A stretch of 64,000 bases of DNA from Corbicula japonica. Taxonomy: Eukaryota; Mollusca; Bivalvia; Venerida; Cyrenidae. The stretch is from NCBI GenBank assembly GCA_038501625.1, contig JAZAYU010000226.1:569001-633000 (forward strand). Direction: 5' to 3'. Below, piece by piece: positions 11,396 through 22,228 of the stretch. A program made the position numbers and the translations under genes. Under the pieces are notes generated by a model. That model searched no databases and was not told the DNA's origin. It saw nothing but the letters and a program-made list of their open reading frames with translations. Each line of letters starts with the position of its first letter. Within the stretch, counting starts at the first letter, position 1.

Positions 11396-14300
11396 CTGAA
11401 ACACAACAACAACAACAACAACAAGATGTAAGTTCATTATCCTAGAAAGATACTTCAGTAACTTGCTGAATTTATAGACTAAATAGTAAACAATATAGAC
11501 CCTGATAAGACTGTTCGGATGCAATTGCTCAATTATACAAAGATTAACTCTTTCCTCCATATACACGCATTTTTACACATGTGCGCCTAGTGTAGATCCA
11601 GATCAGCCGGCACATCCATGCCATCTGATCAGGATCTGCATTGGTCGCAATCTGTTGTGAATATCCTAAGGAATCATAAAGCAAACAGTGCAGTCTTAAC
11701 CCTTTTCCTCCATAGACACATTCACCTTTATTGCGCGGGTGAACAGTGTAGATCCAGATCAGCCGGCACATCCTTGCAGTCTGGATCTGCACTGTTCGCT
11801 TTTTGATTTGTTAGGTTATTTCTGACCAAAATGCAACTAGTGTAGATCCTGATCAGACAGCATGGATCTGCCAGCTATCTGGATCTACACTGGTCGCACA
11901 TGCATAAAAATGAAGGAAAGGGTAAAGTGTTGAGAAAACTTTAGTTGTAGGTTCTTTCTAACTATAGTAAAAACAAAATGTCAAAAAATATATCGAACAA
12001 AAATGAAAACTTACTAGTTTTTTTAATTAAAAAAAAATTGTTAAGTGATGCTATATGTTATCTTTCATTATATTTGTGGTATCTGCACGTATCTGGACAT
12101 TTGATAAAGCGGGAAGATGGTGTTTTTTAACAGAGGTCAAGGTTATCTCCTCTTTTCTAGATAAAGATGAGATTGGTAATTTTTAACAATCAAGTCTCAA
12201 ACAAATTAATTGACTGTCAAATTTAGAAGTTCATGGCATGTACAGAAGGAATACTTTCTTTAAAGCCAACTGATGCAAAAAAATACGATAAAGTTACACA
12301 AAATATCTGGTTTTTCAAATTACCTCCCTTTTAACTAAAGAAAAAACATAATCCAATGCTTAATTTTCCGCAACCATGTTATGTTATTATATTTTTTACA
12401 CTGATAGATACTGAACCGACAACAACCAAGATAAATATATTGGTGATCAAATTCCTCTAGATATAAACATTCTATGGCATCATTAATGTAATAGGAGTTT
12501 TCCATGTTATTTTTGTCAAGTTTTCATTTTTGCTCAGTATATAACTGAAAGCACCATTTTCTGTGAACCAAATTACTTAAATGGTTAACGTCGTCACTAA
12601 CAATTCTAAAGCAAGTCATTCTATTCTGAGATTGTTTTCCTTTTTTCATTTGATCAACAAGACTATGTCTAAGCATTTGATGCAGGATGTTATAAATGGT
12701 ATATAGACAGCTATTTCTGGGAAAATGTTCTAAAACAGGCAAATAATTGTCAGGTTAACTTAAATCCTGTCAATATTCTCTGACAGGTGCATATTGAAGC
12801 ATTTCTGAGCAAAGAAGGTCTAGTGAGACCCAGTATGAGGTCTGCCATCTCATTAACAGCATTAACAGTTCAAGAATTCACCCTTCAATTCTTAAAAACA
12901 GTGCCTAAGGTTATAACACTGAGCATGGAAACCAGTCTCAAATCTCAAGCATCTGACCAGTCGCCATTTCAGCCGATCAGATGCTTGAGAATTGAGACTG
13001 GTTTCCAATCTCGGTTTTATAACCTTGGGCACAGAAGTCTGAAGACATTAAACGAAAGCCTGGGTTAGCTCACTTTTCTTCATGCATAAGAAACAAAACA
13101 GAAGTCATTTTTAAATGGTCAACATGACTATTCAATAAACAGCTTTTTCAGCTTTTACTCCAGATATACAAGGTTTTATTGCACATGTGACCATTGTAGA
13201 TCCAGATGAGCCAGCACATTCAGTCCATTTTATCTGGATTTACACTGGTTGCTTTTTGGTCAGAATTAACCTAATGAACCTAGAAGTGAACGGAGTAGAT
13301 CCTGATCAGGAATTACATGAAGTAAAGGGTTAACAGAAATAAAAGAAGGACAAGGGTTTAACAATACATGGGAATAATAGATGCAACAAGCACATCTCAA
13401 GACTGTCCTAAAAGAGTTTATACTTGCTCCTATTGAGTCAATACACTGTTGTCCAACCATAAACAATAATACTAGGCCAGGGTTAATACAACCCTTATTT
13501 CAGCTAATTTATCAGTGATAAGCGGTTGAACTGGCAGTTGATTGCTCCTATAAATCAGACATGTTCAACCTCCCATCAGACAGAACACACAAATGGTCAC
13601 CCAGAACCAGTAAATCAAATTATTTGATCTTCTTACTACGTCAGCAGAAAGTTATAGCTTCCGAAAATGGAAATCACTCCCATATCATAATCAGCAAAAC
13701 AAAAGGTCACCTTTCAATTTTGTTTGCTTCAATGATAATTTATGTTTAAGGCACATTAGACTATGCAACAGATAGAAACACAATTTCAAGTTGGTCAATA
13801 ACACCTGATATTTATATTTAGTCCCACTGATAAGCCAAAGTAAAGGGTTAACCCTTAATGCCATGGGATACGGCTGTTCTCCCATGGGCTAATAGTGTAG
13901 ATGCAGATCAACCTGAACATCTATGACATCTGATTAAAAATCTAAACTTTCCCTTTTTAGATTCACAAGGTTGTCTCTGACCAAATGGCAACCAGTGTAG
14001 ATGTAGACTTGTATATATGGAGTAAAGAGTTACAGACCTTTGTCACGCACACAGACACTTTGGTTTGTTCTTTGCACAATGACCTTCCATAAGTAATTTG
14101 AAATATTATTCAACAATATACCTATAAAATAATTGAGTTTTCTTAAAAGAGGGTTCCAACATTGTAGCTCCTCCACTGGCAGGAGCATTTAACCCTTTCC
14201 TCCATAGCTACTCCTTTATTGTGTGGGCGAACAGTTTAGATCCAGATCAGCCAACATATCCGTGCCATCTCAGGATCTAAACTGTTTGCTTTATGATTCA

Positions 14301-14535
14301 TTAGGCTATTTCTGACCAAAATGCGACCAGTGCAGATCCTGATCAGCCGGCATAAATGTGCTAGTGGATCTGGATCTACACTGGTCGCACATGCGTAAAA
14401 AGGCGTATATTATATGGAGTAAACGATTAATTGATTATCTACACCTGACACAGATTTTGTGTTGCACTTACATGAAGTATACTCTTGAAGTTGATGGAAT
14501 TCTCCCGGGCTCAGTTTCTGCCAATGGAACGACAT
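11319..14535 (-). CDS. Type I diacylglycerol kinase, first two coding exons (partial)
   Basis: DGKs phosphorylate diacylglycerol to phosphatidic acid with ATP at membranes. Type I enzymes (DGKA, DGKB, DGKG) carry an N-terminal recoverin-homology (RVH) domain, EF hands, two C1 domains and the catalytic domain. Here join(14535-14472, 11395-11319) on the minus strand encodes residues 1-47. Exon 1 gives [19 protein letters not shown] and two more residues; a split TAC codon (Tyr22) bridges the intron; exon 2 gives [20 protein letters not shown] and YNPEE. The pattern [27 protein letters not shown] is the start of the type I RVH domain. Donors are GTAAGT (exon 1) and GTAACA (exon 2); the exon 2 acceptor is TTTCAG. 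EF-hand, C1 and kinase exons were not found at lower coordinates and should lie outside the window. Which paralogue cannot be decided from 47 residues. Confidence 0.88.
11544..11695. mobile_element. F1 MITE, right half lost
   Basis: TTAACTCTTTCCTCCATATA and the first arm pair (GTAGATCCAGATCAGCC...GATCAGGATCTGCATTGGTC) are present. The copy stops where the next F1 copy begins at 11696. Confidence 0.7.
11696..11926. mobile_element. F1 MITE, abutting the previous copy
   Basis: TTAACCCTTTTCCTCCATAG, GTGAACAGTGTAGATCC...CTGCACTGTTCGC, then GCAACTAGTGTAGATCC...ACACTGGTCGCAC and GAAGGAAAGGGTAAA. It is nearly complete and sits in tandem with the truncated copy to its left. Confidence 0.75.
11930..12900. 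other. DGK intron 1 sequence without recognised features
   Basis: AT-rich; no repeat family or exon signal was recognised on either strand. Confidence 0.4.
12904..13028. mobile_element. F2 hairpin MITE, minus orientation
   Basis: TGCCTAAGGTTATAACACTG ... TTATAACCTTGGGCAC. The left arm has GAGCATGG and the right arm, reversed, GAGATTGG, the opposite of the copy at 6494. The centre is shortened by about 15 bp. Confidence 0.8.
13153..13333. mobile_element. F1 MITE, decayed
   Basis: CTTTTACTCCAGATATACA at the left and GAAGTAAAGGGTTAA at the right enclose mutated GATCCAGAT and GATCCTGATCAG arms. Confidence 0.65.
13848..14032. mobile_element. F1 MITE, divergent subfamily
   Basis: TTAACCCTTAATGCCATGGG, then CAGTGTAGATG arms and TATGGAGTAAAGAGTTA. 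The CCATGGGATA left end is shared with copies at 31119 and 42877, suggesting a subfamily. Confidence 0.65.
14189..14430. mobile_element. F1 MITE ending 39 bp from DGK exon 1
   Basis: TTAACCCTTTCCTCCATAGC ... TATGGAGTAAACGATTAA, full structure. The right end lies 39 bp from the splice donor (14470-14471) of the minus-strand DGK exon 1. Confidence 0.8.
14472..14535 (-). CDS. DGK coding exon 1
   Basis: ATG at 14535-14533 in the context GTGAACAATGTCG, then 21 codons plus one base (T), then donor GTAAGTGCAAC at 14471. An in-frame TGA lies upstream of the ATG, which supports this start. The 5' limit of the exon was not resolved. Confidence 0.85.
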
Positions 14536-14693
14536 TGTTCACAGTGATCCGGCTTCACACATACAGATTCCTCTGCCTCTTTTGCCTTCTTCTACTATAG
14601 TGTATACTCATCTGTTGGACAGGCACTGATTGCCCACTGCTGATAACAATTTGGCCTGTGGAGAAAGTAAATTGACAACTGGACTGGAGGTTA

Positions 14694-14826
14694 TAAAACT
14701 GAGATTGGAAACCAGCCTCAAATCTCAAGCATCTGATTGGCTGAAATGGCGACCAGTTGCCATTTCAGCCAATCAGATGCTTGAGATTTGAGACTGGTTT
14801 CCATGCTCAGCTTTATAACCTTGGGC
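14694..14826. mobile_element. F2 hairpin MITE with mixed ends
   Basis: Left end ACTGGAGGTTATAAAACTG, right end CTTTATAACCTTGGGCAC. The two ends belong to different F2 end types. The inner arms are near-perfect complements around GGCGACCAGTTGCC. Confidence 0.8.
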
Positions 14827-14904
14827 ACTGTTTCAAGCAATTATAGACTGCATTATACCCTCAAACTGTTTTCATCAAAACCCTATTTTCCACTGATTCT
14901 TAAT

Positions 14905-14952
14905 CCTTTAATCCATAGAGACACCAATACTGTGAGAGCGAACAGTGTACTA
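14905..14952. mobile_element. F1 left-end fragment
   Basis: CCTTTAATCCATAGAGACACC and GAGCGAACAGTGTA match the first 45 bp of F1; the rest is absent. Confidence 0.5.
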
Positions 14953-16071
14953 ATTTTGTAAAATCATAATTAAAATCACAAACTGTGTTCAGGGCAGTAG
15001 CTCTATCACTACTGCAGTCAGCAATTTCCTTTAGTCCCGATTTTTTACTTTTATTTTTTAAAATAAATGTTACACAACAAATGTTACAGATAATAACAAA
15101 ATTTAATGTCACAGAAGTTACTTGTTTCATGAAAACAATTTTGAAGTAGGAGAAAAAATGTGATCAAGACCACAAAAAAACATGTTAAAAACATGAATTC
15201 TATTTACATTCAAACACAAAAACAAAACAACAAAAAAACATAATTTTAAAGATATATCTGGCGCATCTAAACAAAAAAATTAAAATCCATCTTTTTGTCA
15301 TGAAAGCTTACACATCTTAATTTAAACTAATTTGACCACATGGTATGTATAAAATTATGGTTTAAAATAAGATTTTTGCAAAACAAATATTGAAGCAGAC
15401 GCTCTTGCGGTATATCCGCGAGTTAAAAAACTGCCAGTTTTTTTAACTTTATACATATTTCATTTTTATTTATTGGACAAACAGGAAAGAATTCGTAATA
15501 CATGTATTCTTAGATTATGCCTAGTTTTTCATTAATAATCGATCTCAAATGTTATTTTTATCATTTGTAAGGGTAAAATATAGACCTTGGATAACTTTAA
15601 ATGCCAACATGAGTCATATGATACTGAAAACAATATCATTTCATGCATTTTATGTCAAAACTATGAATTAAAATAAATAAAAAAATAACAGAAAATTTGT
15701 TTTGGACCAGTGAAGATAGAAATGAATTCTGAATATCATTATTATTGCTCCATTGCTCACTTGGTAAACTATATTTCTATCTTACCAGAAATTGGCTTTG
15801 ATTGTTAGAACAGAAGGAATGTTTTTTTCCGTTTCAGAAAGAAGTAAAATTGCATTTTGACTGCATGTATGAAACACTTCTCCTTTGGCTGACCAGAGGG
15901 GGAAAGTTCTAGACATTTGAGAAACTATTTCTCCCAAGTCTCTATCTAAGCCATTCCCTGCGTAAACTAGTAAAACAAATATTCTCTGAATGACATAAAT
16001 TGGTGGAAAACATTTTATTTTCCTTTAAACTTTAGGGAAAACAGAATCAAGAAGATCTAGTCAACATAGTT
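14953..16071. other. Intronic AT-rich stretch
   Basis: No exon-like segment was found. At 15890-15950 a short GGGGAAAG...ATTTCTCCCAAGTCTC stretch resembles the gggagaagt repeat seen at 22130-22230 and 32570-32880. Confidence 0.4.
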
Positions 16072-16284
16072 GATAGTGTGGGCGAACAGTGTAGATCCAG
16101 GTCAGCTGGCACATCCATGCCGTCTGATCAGGATTTGCACTGGTCACATTTTGGTCAGAAATTACTTAATGAATTAAAAAGCGAACACTGCAGATCCTAA
16201 TCAGACAGCACGGATGTGTCAGCTGATCTGGATCTAAACTGTTCGCCCACGCAATAAAGGTGTGTCTATGGAGGAAAGGGTTAA
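16072..16284. mobile_element. F1 MITE, left tip missing
   Basis: Begins at GTGGGCGAACAGTGTAGATC and ends TATGGAGGAAAGGGTTAA. Both arm pairs are intact. Confidence 0.75.
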
Positions 16285-16564
16285 TAAGACAATATCCGCT
16301 ATGGGAGATGCAAGAACTGTAATCTTAAGTGTTACAAATCAATATGATATCTGTGATAAAATTTAATAAGATATCTGTGGTAAAATTTAATAAACAGCAA
16401 CATTGGTGTATCTTTGACATTTCATGTTAAAATAGAAAATCTAATTTAAAATCTCTAAGTGTTACTAAGGCCAAGAATATTTTCACAAGCAGACTTGGTT
16501 ACTGACAGTAATCTGAGAAACAAAGTTTGTCATCCTGCTACTGAACTGACTTCTAACAGTCACT

Positions 16565-16886
16565 ATAACCCTTTCCTGTAAAGATACACCTTTATTGCTA
16601 GGGCGAACAGTTTAGATCCAGATCAGCCGGCACATCTGTGCCGTCTGATCAGGATCTAACCTGTTCGCTTTTTTATTCATTAAGTTATTTCTGACCAAAA
16701 TGCGACCAGTGCCCAAGGTTATAAAGCTGAGCATGGAAACCAATCTCAAATCTCAAGCATCTGATTGGCTAAAATGGCGACCAGTCGCCATTTCAGCCAA
16801 TCAGATGCTTGAGATTTGAGACTGGTTTCCAATCTCAGTTTTATAACCTTGGGACCAGTGCAGATCCTGATCAGACAGCACGGATG
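16565..16886. mobile_element. F1 MITE split by an F2 insertion
   Basis: The left part runs from TAACCCTTTCCTGTA to GCGACCAGTGC, and the right part resumes GACCAGTGCAGATCCTG. The inserted F2 hairpin occupies 16713-16852. The F1 right tip is lost after ACAGCACGGATG. Confidence 0.8.
16713..16852. mobile_element. F2 hairpin MITE with clear target duplication
   Basis: CCAAGGTTATAAAGCTGAG ... TTTTATAACCTTGG, 140 bp. It is flanked by GACCAGTGC on both sides (16704-16712 and 16853-16861). The undisturbed target is known from other F1 copies (GCGACCAGTGCAGATCC). Duplication length is 7-9 bp depending on where the element end is set; 9 bp would fit a Mutator-like transposase. Confidence 0.85.
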
Positions 16887-17704
16887 GTCTATGGGTCTTC
16901 TACAGTTTAAATTATTAATTTTGATATTTTAAAACACTTAATATTTTCCTCCTGATAATTGACAGCGGAACCTTTAAATTCCCACCTACATAATTATGTC
17001 AACAAACTTTTGTTTTACGTTGCCCTATTGAGACTGTCTTTTTTTTAAATAAAACACTATATTTAACTTATACATGTACATATTGAACCTGACCAATGCA
17101 ACATCTGAATTTTTTCTTCTATTGCATTATAGACTTTTCACCATCGGTGTAGAATTTTCAGAAAGAGGGTTCTTTGGGACATTCTTAAAGCAGTTACACA
17201 CATGTAATAATTTCTAACTGTATGGCCATGAAACTCTAATTATCTCAAAAGGGAGGTCCCCACTAAACACCCTCTGGATTGGCCCCTGCACTTGGTCAAA
17301 GTATGGTAATAGAAGGTTAAATATATTTCATTCAAATGAATAATAACTTGTTTTGTGAAAGTAAAAGCAGTATTTGCTATTGCAAGGAAATAACATTAAG
17401 ATTTAAAGTTCAATGAAATTTTAGTTCAGTCAACCTCTCTACCAAGATCAGCTCCGGGACTTGAAAACAAAACTACTGTGTTGGAAGTTTGGTTCAATGT
17501 ATAATAGGTCACATTTTGCTGAGTGCATGAGGTGTGTCAAGTTCCACAGTAATAACATGTAATAAGCCTCAGTAATCTTTCAAAAAGGGCATAACTATAT
17601 AATTGTCAATCAAGGTTTATCTGTCCTGCTGCTATAAGTAGCTTTAATAATGCAGCATTTATAGCAAAAAAGTAGTACAGGTCAATGATTTACAATAGTT
17701 CTAG

Positions 17705-18075
17705 GTTAACACTACTCCATAGATATGCCTTTCATGACCTTGGCCACCAGTGTAGATCCAGATCCACTAGTGCCATCTGGTGCCAAGGTAATAAAGCTGA
17801 GCATGGAAACCAGTTTCAAATCTCAAGCATCTGAATTTGGCTGAAATGGCGACTGGTCGCCATTTCAGCCAATCAGATGCTTGAGTTTTGAGACTGGTTT
17901 CCATGCTCAGCTTTATAACCTTGGGCACTGATTTTGGAACTACAACTTTTGCTTCTTGGTCAGAAATAATCCTACAGTATGAATCTAAAAGCAAACAGTG
18001 TAGATCATGATCAGACACAATGTAAGTGCTGGCTAATCTGGATCTTTAATATTTACCTATGTGATAAAAGGTTAA
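17705..18075. mobile_element. F1 MITE carrying a nested F2
   Basis: TTAACACTACTCCATAGATA at the left and GTGATAAAAGGTTAAA at the right. The body is interrupted at 17783-17924 by F2. Confidence 0.7.
17783..17924. mobile_element. F2 hairpin MITE nested in F1
   Basis: CCAAGGTAATAAAGCTGAG ... CTTTATAACCTTGG. Both arms carry the GAGCATGG variant, unlike most copies. No clear flanking duplication remains. Confidence 0.8.
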
Positions 18076-18780
18076 ACAGTGCCACTTACGATGAGGAAGG
18101 TTGACAGTATGGTATACCATGCTATCACACCCTCACCAGCCAATACTTTTATTTTAATATGTTACTTTTAATCATAACCTGTTCATATGGAAAAGGAATA
18201 ACCTTTTTGATTTCGTAAAATTATAAATTCTACAGGAAGTTTTTATGTTTGTTTTCTTTGCTTTCAAATGGTTTAAAAAGTAAAGCAATTTCTTCCTACT
18301 ATTCATGAAATACCTTTCCACTGATGTACCTACTTATGCACCAAGATTTAAGCACAGTCCATAAATTTTATACATACAATTTTAAGAAATCAATATGCTA
18401 CAAAACTTCAATTTTAAATTATGTTCATCCATTTGCATATATGAAAAGCATTCAAGCCCAAAACCAACCTTGTGCATGCAATAAAACTTGTTGAAATAAC
18501 ATCATTAAGTAGAATTAAATAACTTTACCTTGCCGCCCTTCAATATATTTTGTACAGCCATGAAATAATCCGAAATATCAGAATTCAATTAATTGGCAGA
18601 GCTGTAGCACTTGATATCAAAATGGTAAAGACACAAATAATTTACAAGCCTTAATACAGCAGTGGTTTAACACATCAACCAAATAAAAACATTGCGTGGT
18701 TAGCAATACAATATTCTGTATTATATAGATCTTTAATGTAACTATGGCAACCCTGACAGTGCCTCTTACGGCATACTTAC

Positions 18781-18829
18781 TCGTTAATCTAACTCCATCA
18801 TTTAAAGTCGCAGATCCATTTACTGTCAT
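18781..18829 (-). CDS. Candidate alternative first coding exon of the DGK gene
   Basis: On the minus strand an ATG at 18829 opens 16 codons (MTVNGSATLNDGVRLT) plus one base, ending at a consensus donor GTAAGTATG. The phase (one base left over) fits the acceptor of DGK exon 2 and would give N in place of Y22. That would make an isoform lacking the first half of the RVH motif. A one-in-three phase match and a good donor are suggestive only. Confidence 0.25.
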
Positions 18830-18839
18830 ACCCTATTGC

Positions 18840-19620
18840 TTCCCAGTATTTCAGCCACTTTCTACTCCAAGGAATTCATCACGATTTCTTGCAAAAAAAT
18901 CTTAGTCACTTTAAAAGCTTCTGCCATACAATGTAACACTTGCTGGTAAATTCATGCTACAGATTACAAGTTGTTTAAAAAGTCTTCCCTTCTGCAAATC
19001 AATATGACAGCAGACTTAATACTGTGCCATTTTTTTAAGGTAACAGTTGGTGTAGAGAATTTGACCAGAGGGCAACATCACTGATCCAGGCAGATTTTCT
19101 GCTTTTATATTATATTTAGCTCTTCCATCAATTTCAAGTTTTATTGAGCATTATTCCAATGTCAACCTACCAGAATATTAATTACTTATCATATCCGAGT
19201 CTCATTTTTAGTTTTCATACTTTCTTGCTCTTCTGTTCATGATCTCAGATTTTCTCTGCATTAATTAAAAACTTATGTTATTGTTTTGATCCTGCTTGCA
19301 GGAAAACTGTTCCTCATCTGAAGCAGTGATAAAACATGATCTCGATCAAAACTCCATTTGCAGGCAATTAACAGGTTCTGATATATGCAAATCTCTAGCA
19401 GCTGATGGTTACATTGGTTATAGACTGGTTATCTTCTGATCAACTATTATTGACTTCACAATCAATCGCTGGATCAGTCTATGTGAGCGCCTAACAGAGC
19501 CTAAGGCAGCAAAACACGACCTGAAAACAGAAAATAACACAATTATGCTTTTATGTCTGATAAAGTTTAAGATTCACTGGCATTATTCTTAAGTCTAGCA
19601 GGTATTTGATTTGATGTAAA
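18840..19620. other. Intronic stretch without recognised features
   Basis: No repeat family or exon was found on either strand. Confidence 0.4.
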
Positions 19621-19623
19621 CCC

Positions 19624-19868
19624 TTAACCCTTTACTCCACAGATACACCTTTTCTGCTTGGGCAAACAGTGTAGATCTAGATCAGTCATCACATCAGTGA
19701 CTGATCTGGACCTGCACCAGTCGTATCTTGGTCAGAAATTACCTTATATATAAAAAATGCGAACAGTCCAGATCCTGATCAGATGGCAGGGATTTGCTGG
19801 CTGATCTGGATCTACACTGTTCATTTATGAGATTAAGGCATAGAAAATAATTGTGGAGGAAAGGGTTA
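19624..19868. mobile_element. F1 MITE, full length
   Basis: TTAACCCTTTACTCCACAGA ... TGTGGAGGAAAGGGTTAA with both arm pairs. A further F1-like scrap (CAACCAGTGTATACCCAAATC) follows at about 19890-19945. Confidence 0.8.
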
Positions 19869-20240
19869 AAGTGCTTACAACTTGAGGCACAATTGCAACC
19901 AGTGTATACCCAAATCAGCCTCCAGTGTAGACACAGATCTGCTACTTGTGTAGCCTGCACATCAGCTCCATCAAGGGAGCATCAAAAATATCAATATTGC
20001 TAATATCATTGCTAAAATCAGCAACAACTTACATTATTCTAGTAATCTTAACACATATGAACTGTCCCATATACTGTCAAATAATAATAGGCCTCAAGTT
20101 ATCTCATGACACTCATGATGTGAGACAATTTTTATTTACCACTTTTGCTGTAAAAAATAATGTCAAATTATTTATATAAAATTTATCGGCAATTTTTTTT
20201 TTCTGAATATGAAGGACTGTTTCATGGGTACAGAAGTCAT

Positions 20241-20330
20241 GTATTTATCCTTTTACTCTTTAGAAACACTCTTACTGCATGGTGAAACAATGTAGATCTA
20301 GTGCTGTCTGATCACAATCTACAATATAGG
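20241..20330. mobile_element. F1 left-half fragment
   Basis: CCTTTTACTCTTTAGAAACAC, GTGAAACAATGTAGATCTAG and CTGATCACAATCTACA are decayed left-end motifs; the right half is missing. Confidence 0.5.
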
Positions 20331-20406
20331 TCCTCAGTAAACAACCAAGTTTCCATATTGCAACCCTGTCATGCAAATGGTGAGCACATAACTACTGCAA
20401 TATTCT

Positions 20407-20648
20407 ATAACCCTTTCCTCCATAGATACACCTTTATTGCTACAGCGAAAAGTTTAGATCCAAATAAGCTGGCACATCTGTGCCGTCTGATCAGGATCTA
20501 AACTGTTCGCTTTTTGATTCATTAGGTTATTTCTTACCAAAATGCAACCAGTGCAGCTCCTGATCAGACGGCACTGATGTGCTGGCTGATCTGGATCTAC
20601 ACTGGTCGCACATGCGTAAAAATGCGTATATATCAAGGAAAGGGTTAA
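20407..20648. mobile_element. F1 MITE, full length, little decayed
   Basis: TAACCCTTTCCTCCATAGAT ... GCGTATATATCAAGGAAAGGG and TTAA. The arms GTTTAGATCC / GGATCTAAACTGTTCGC and GCAACCAGTGCAG / CTACACTGGTCGC are intact. Confidence 0.85.
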
Positions 20649-20692
20649 TCAAATTCTACCATTATAATCTATGATAGATTTAATTTATTATA

Positions 20693-20911
20693 TTAACCTT
20701 TTATTCCACATAAATATGGGGTTTTCTGCATGTGTGACCTGTGTAGATCCCAATCAGCTGGTATATTCAAGCCTTTTGATCTGGATCTACACTTTTTGGT
20801 TGCAAAAAACATAACAAATCACAAAGCAAAGTGTAGATTATAATCTGATGGCAAAGATCTACAACTGTCTTCCATATGATAACCGCCTCATACCATGTAG
20901 TAAAAGGTTAA
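20693..20911. mobile_element. F1 MITE, decayed
   Basis: TTAACCTTTTATTCCACATA ... CATGTAGTAAAAGGTTAA with mutated arms. Confidence 0.65.
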
Positions 20912-21122
20912 GCAATACTGAATGTGTTTGTTGCATAAAAAACTTTGAAATGATAAGGTTCTAGATGATTTGATGCTAGTTAATTTTTGTATAAAATTTC
21001 TAGTTCTGTGGAAGTTTGATAGCCCTTGTAGAAAAAGTATTCTTTGAAATGCCAAGATAAATAACAATAAAAATTCTAATTTTAACTGATTCTCTACCAG
21101 CAAAACGCTCTTACAAAATGTG

Positions 21123-21345
21123 TTAACCATATACTCTATAAAATTATACAGGTTTTATCACATGTGCGAATGGTTTAGATCCAGATCTATGTGCACATCT
21201 ATACCATCTGATCGGATTTAAATTTTTTGCATTTAGATTCATAAGTTTATATATTACTGAGAAGCAAACAGTGTAGATGGGATAGATGTGCCAGCAGATC
21301 TTGATCTACACTGTCACCTATGTGACATAAGGTGTAAGGGGTTAA
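21123..21345. mobile_element. F1 MITE, decayed
   Basis: TTAACCATATACTCTATAAA ... GTGTAAGGGGTTAA. The inner motifs GTTTAGATCCAGATC and GATCTTGATCTACACTG remain. Confidence 0.65.
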
Positions 21346-21683
21346 ATATGTTTGAATCATATTAAAACTTCAAAATGATCACTGCAGCTTAAACAGTAAT
21401 AGTGTACTGGTAAAAAGCTCTTACATAATGTGTTAAATATGTTCGAATCATATTAAAACTTCATGTCAACTGTTAATAACATACTTAGATACAAGATAAC
21501 ATGCTGTTCCTTTCTTGTCTGGGAAAAAATCTTGTTATTACTATATGTATTGATTTGTTTCCTAATTTGACTTTGTAATTCACCAATGAATTCCTGGAAA
21601 ACGGCTTCAAGTTATTCACAACTTAGAACAAACATACTACATTACTTGGCTGTATCAATTGACACATTTAATGTAGAATATCT

Positions 21684-21896
21684 TTAGCCCTTTCCACCAT
21701 AAATATGCATTTCATCATAGGTGCGACCAGTGTAGATCCAGATCAGTCGGTATATTTGTGCCACCTGATCTGGATCTGCACTGTTCGCTTTTGGGTCAGA
21801 AATAACCTAATAAATAAAAAAATGAACACTGCAGATCCAGATCAGAATTGCCAGCTCATCTAGATCTAAACGTTTTTGCCACCCATGCCATAAACT
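21684..21896. mobile_element. F1 MITE, right tip lost
   Basis: TTTAGCCCTTTCCACCATAA and GCGACCAGTGTAGATCC...CTGCACTGTTCGC are clear. The right half decays into CCCATGCCATAAACT. Confidence 0.65.
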
Positions 21897-22228
21897 ATTG
21901 TTATTATTTCATGGACTGATAAAGAGACTAAGAATCTAATTTTAAATGTTGATCTTCAGTGCAAGTCCATGGCTATATACACTCTTGAGGGATTATGAAA
22001 TGCAGGGTAAATTTTGAAAATGATTCTAGTTTTTTCTTTAGATCCCGAGCAGATTTTTATTGGTTCTGATCAATGTGTTTGCAAGATATTGCAAATATTG
22101 CCAACCTGCTTTACTTTATCCCTTCAGGGTATTATTCAGTGACCGGGTAAGTCTGTGAGAACAGGGAGAAGTTTTTCTAAGTTTGGGGAGAATTATTGAA
22201 AGTTTTCGGGGAAAAACTTCTCCCTTCG

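Noticed and set aside
18541..18565. Minus-strand ATG frame MAVQNILKGGK ending at donor GTAAAG
   Set aside because: Phase 0 does not match the DGK exon 2 acceptor and there is no other gene to join; left uncalled.
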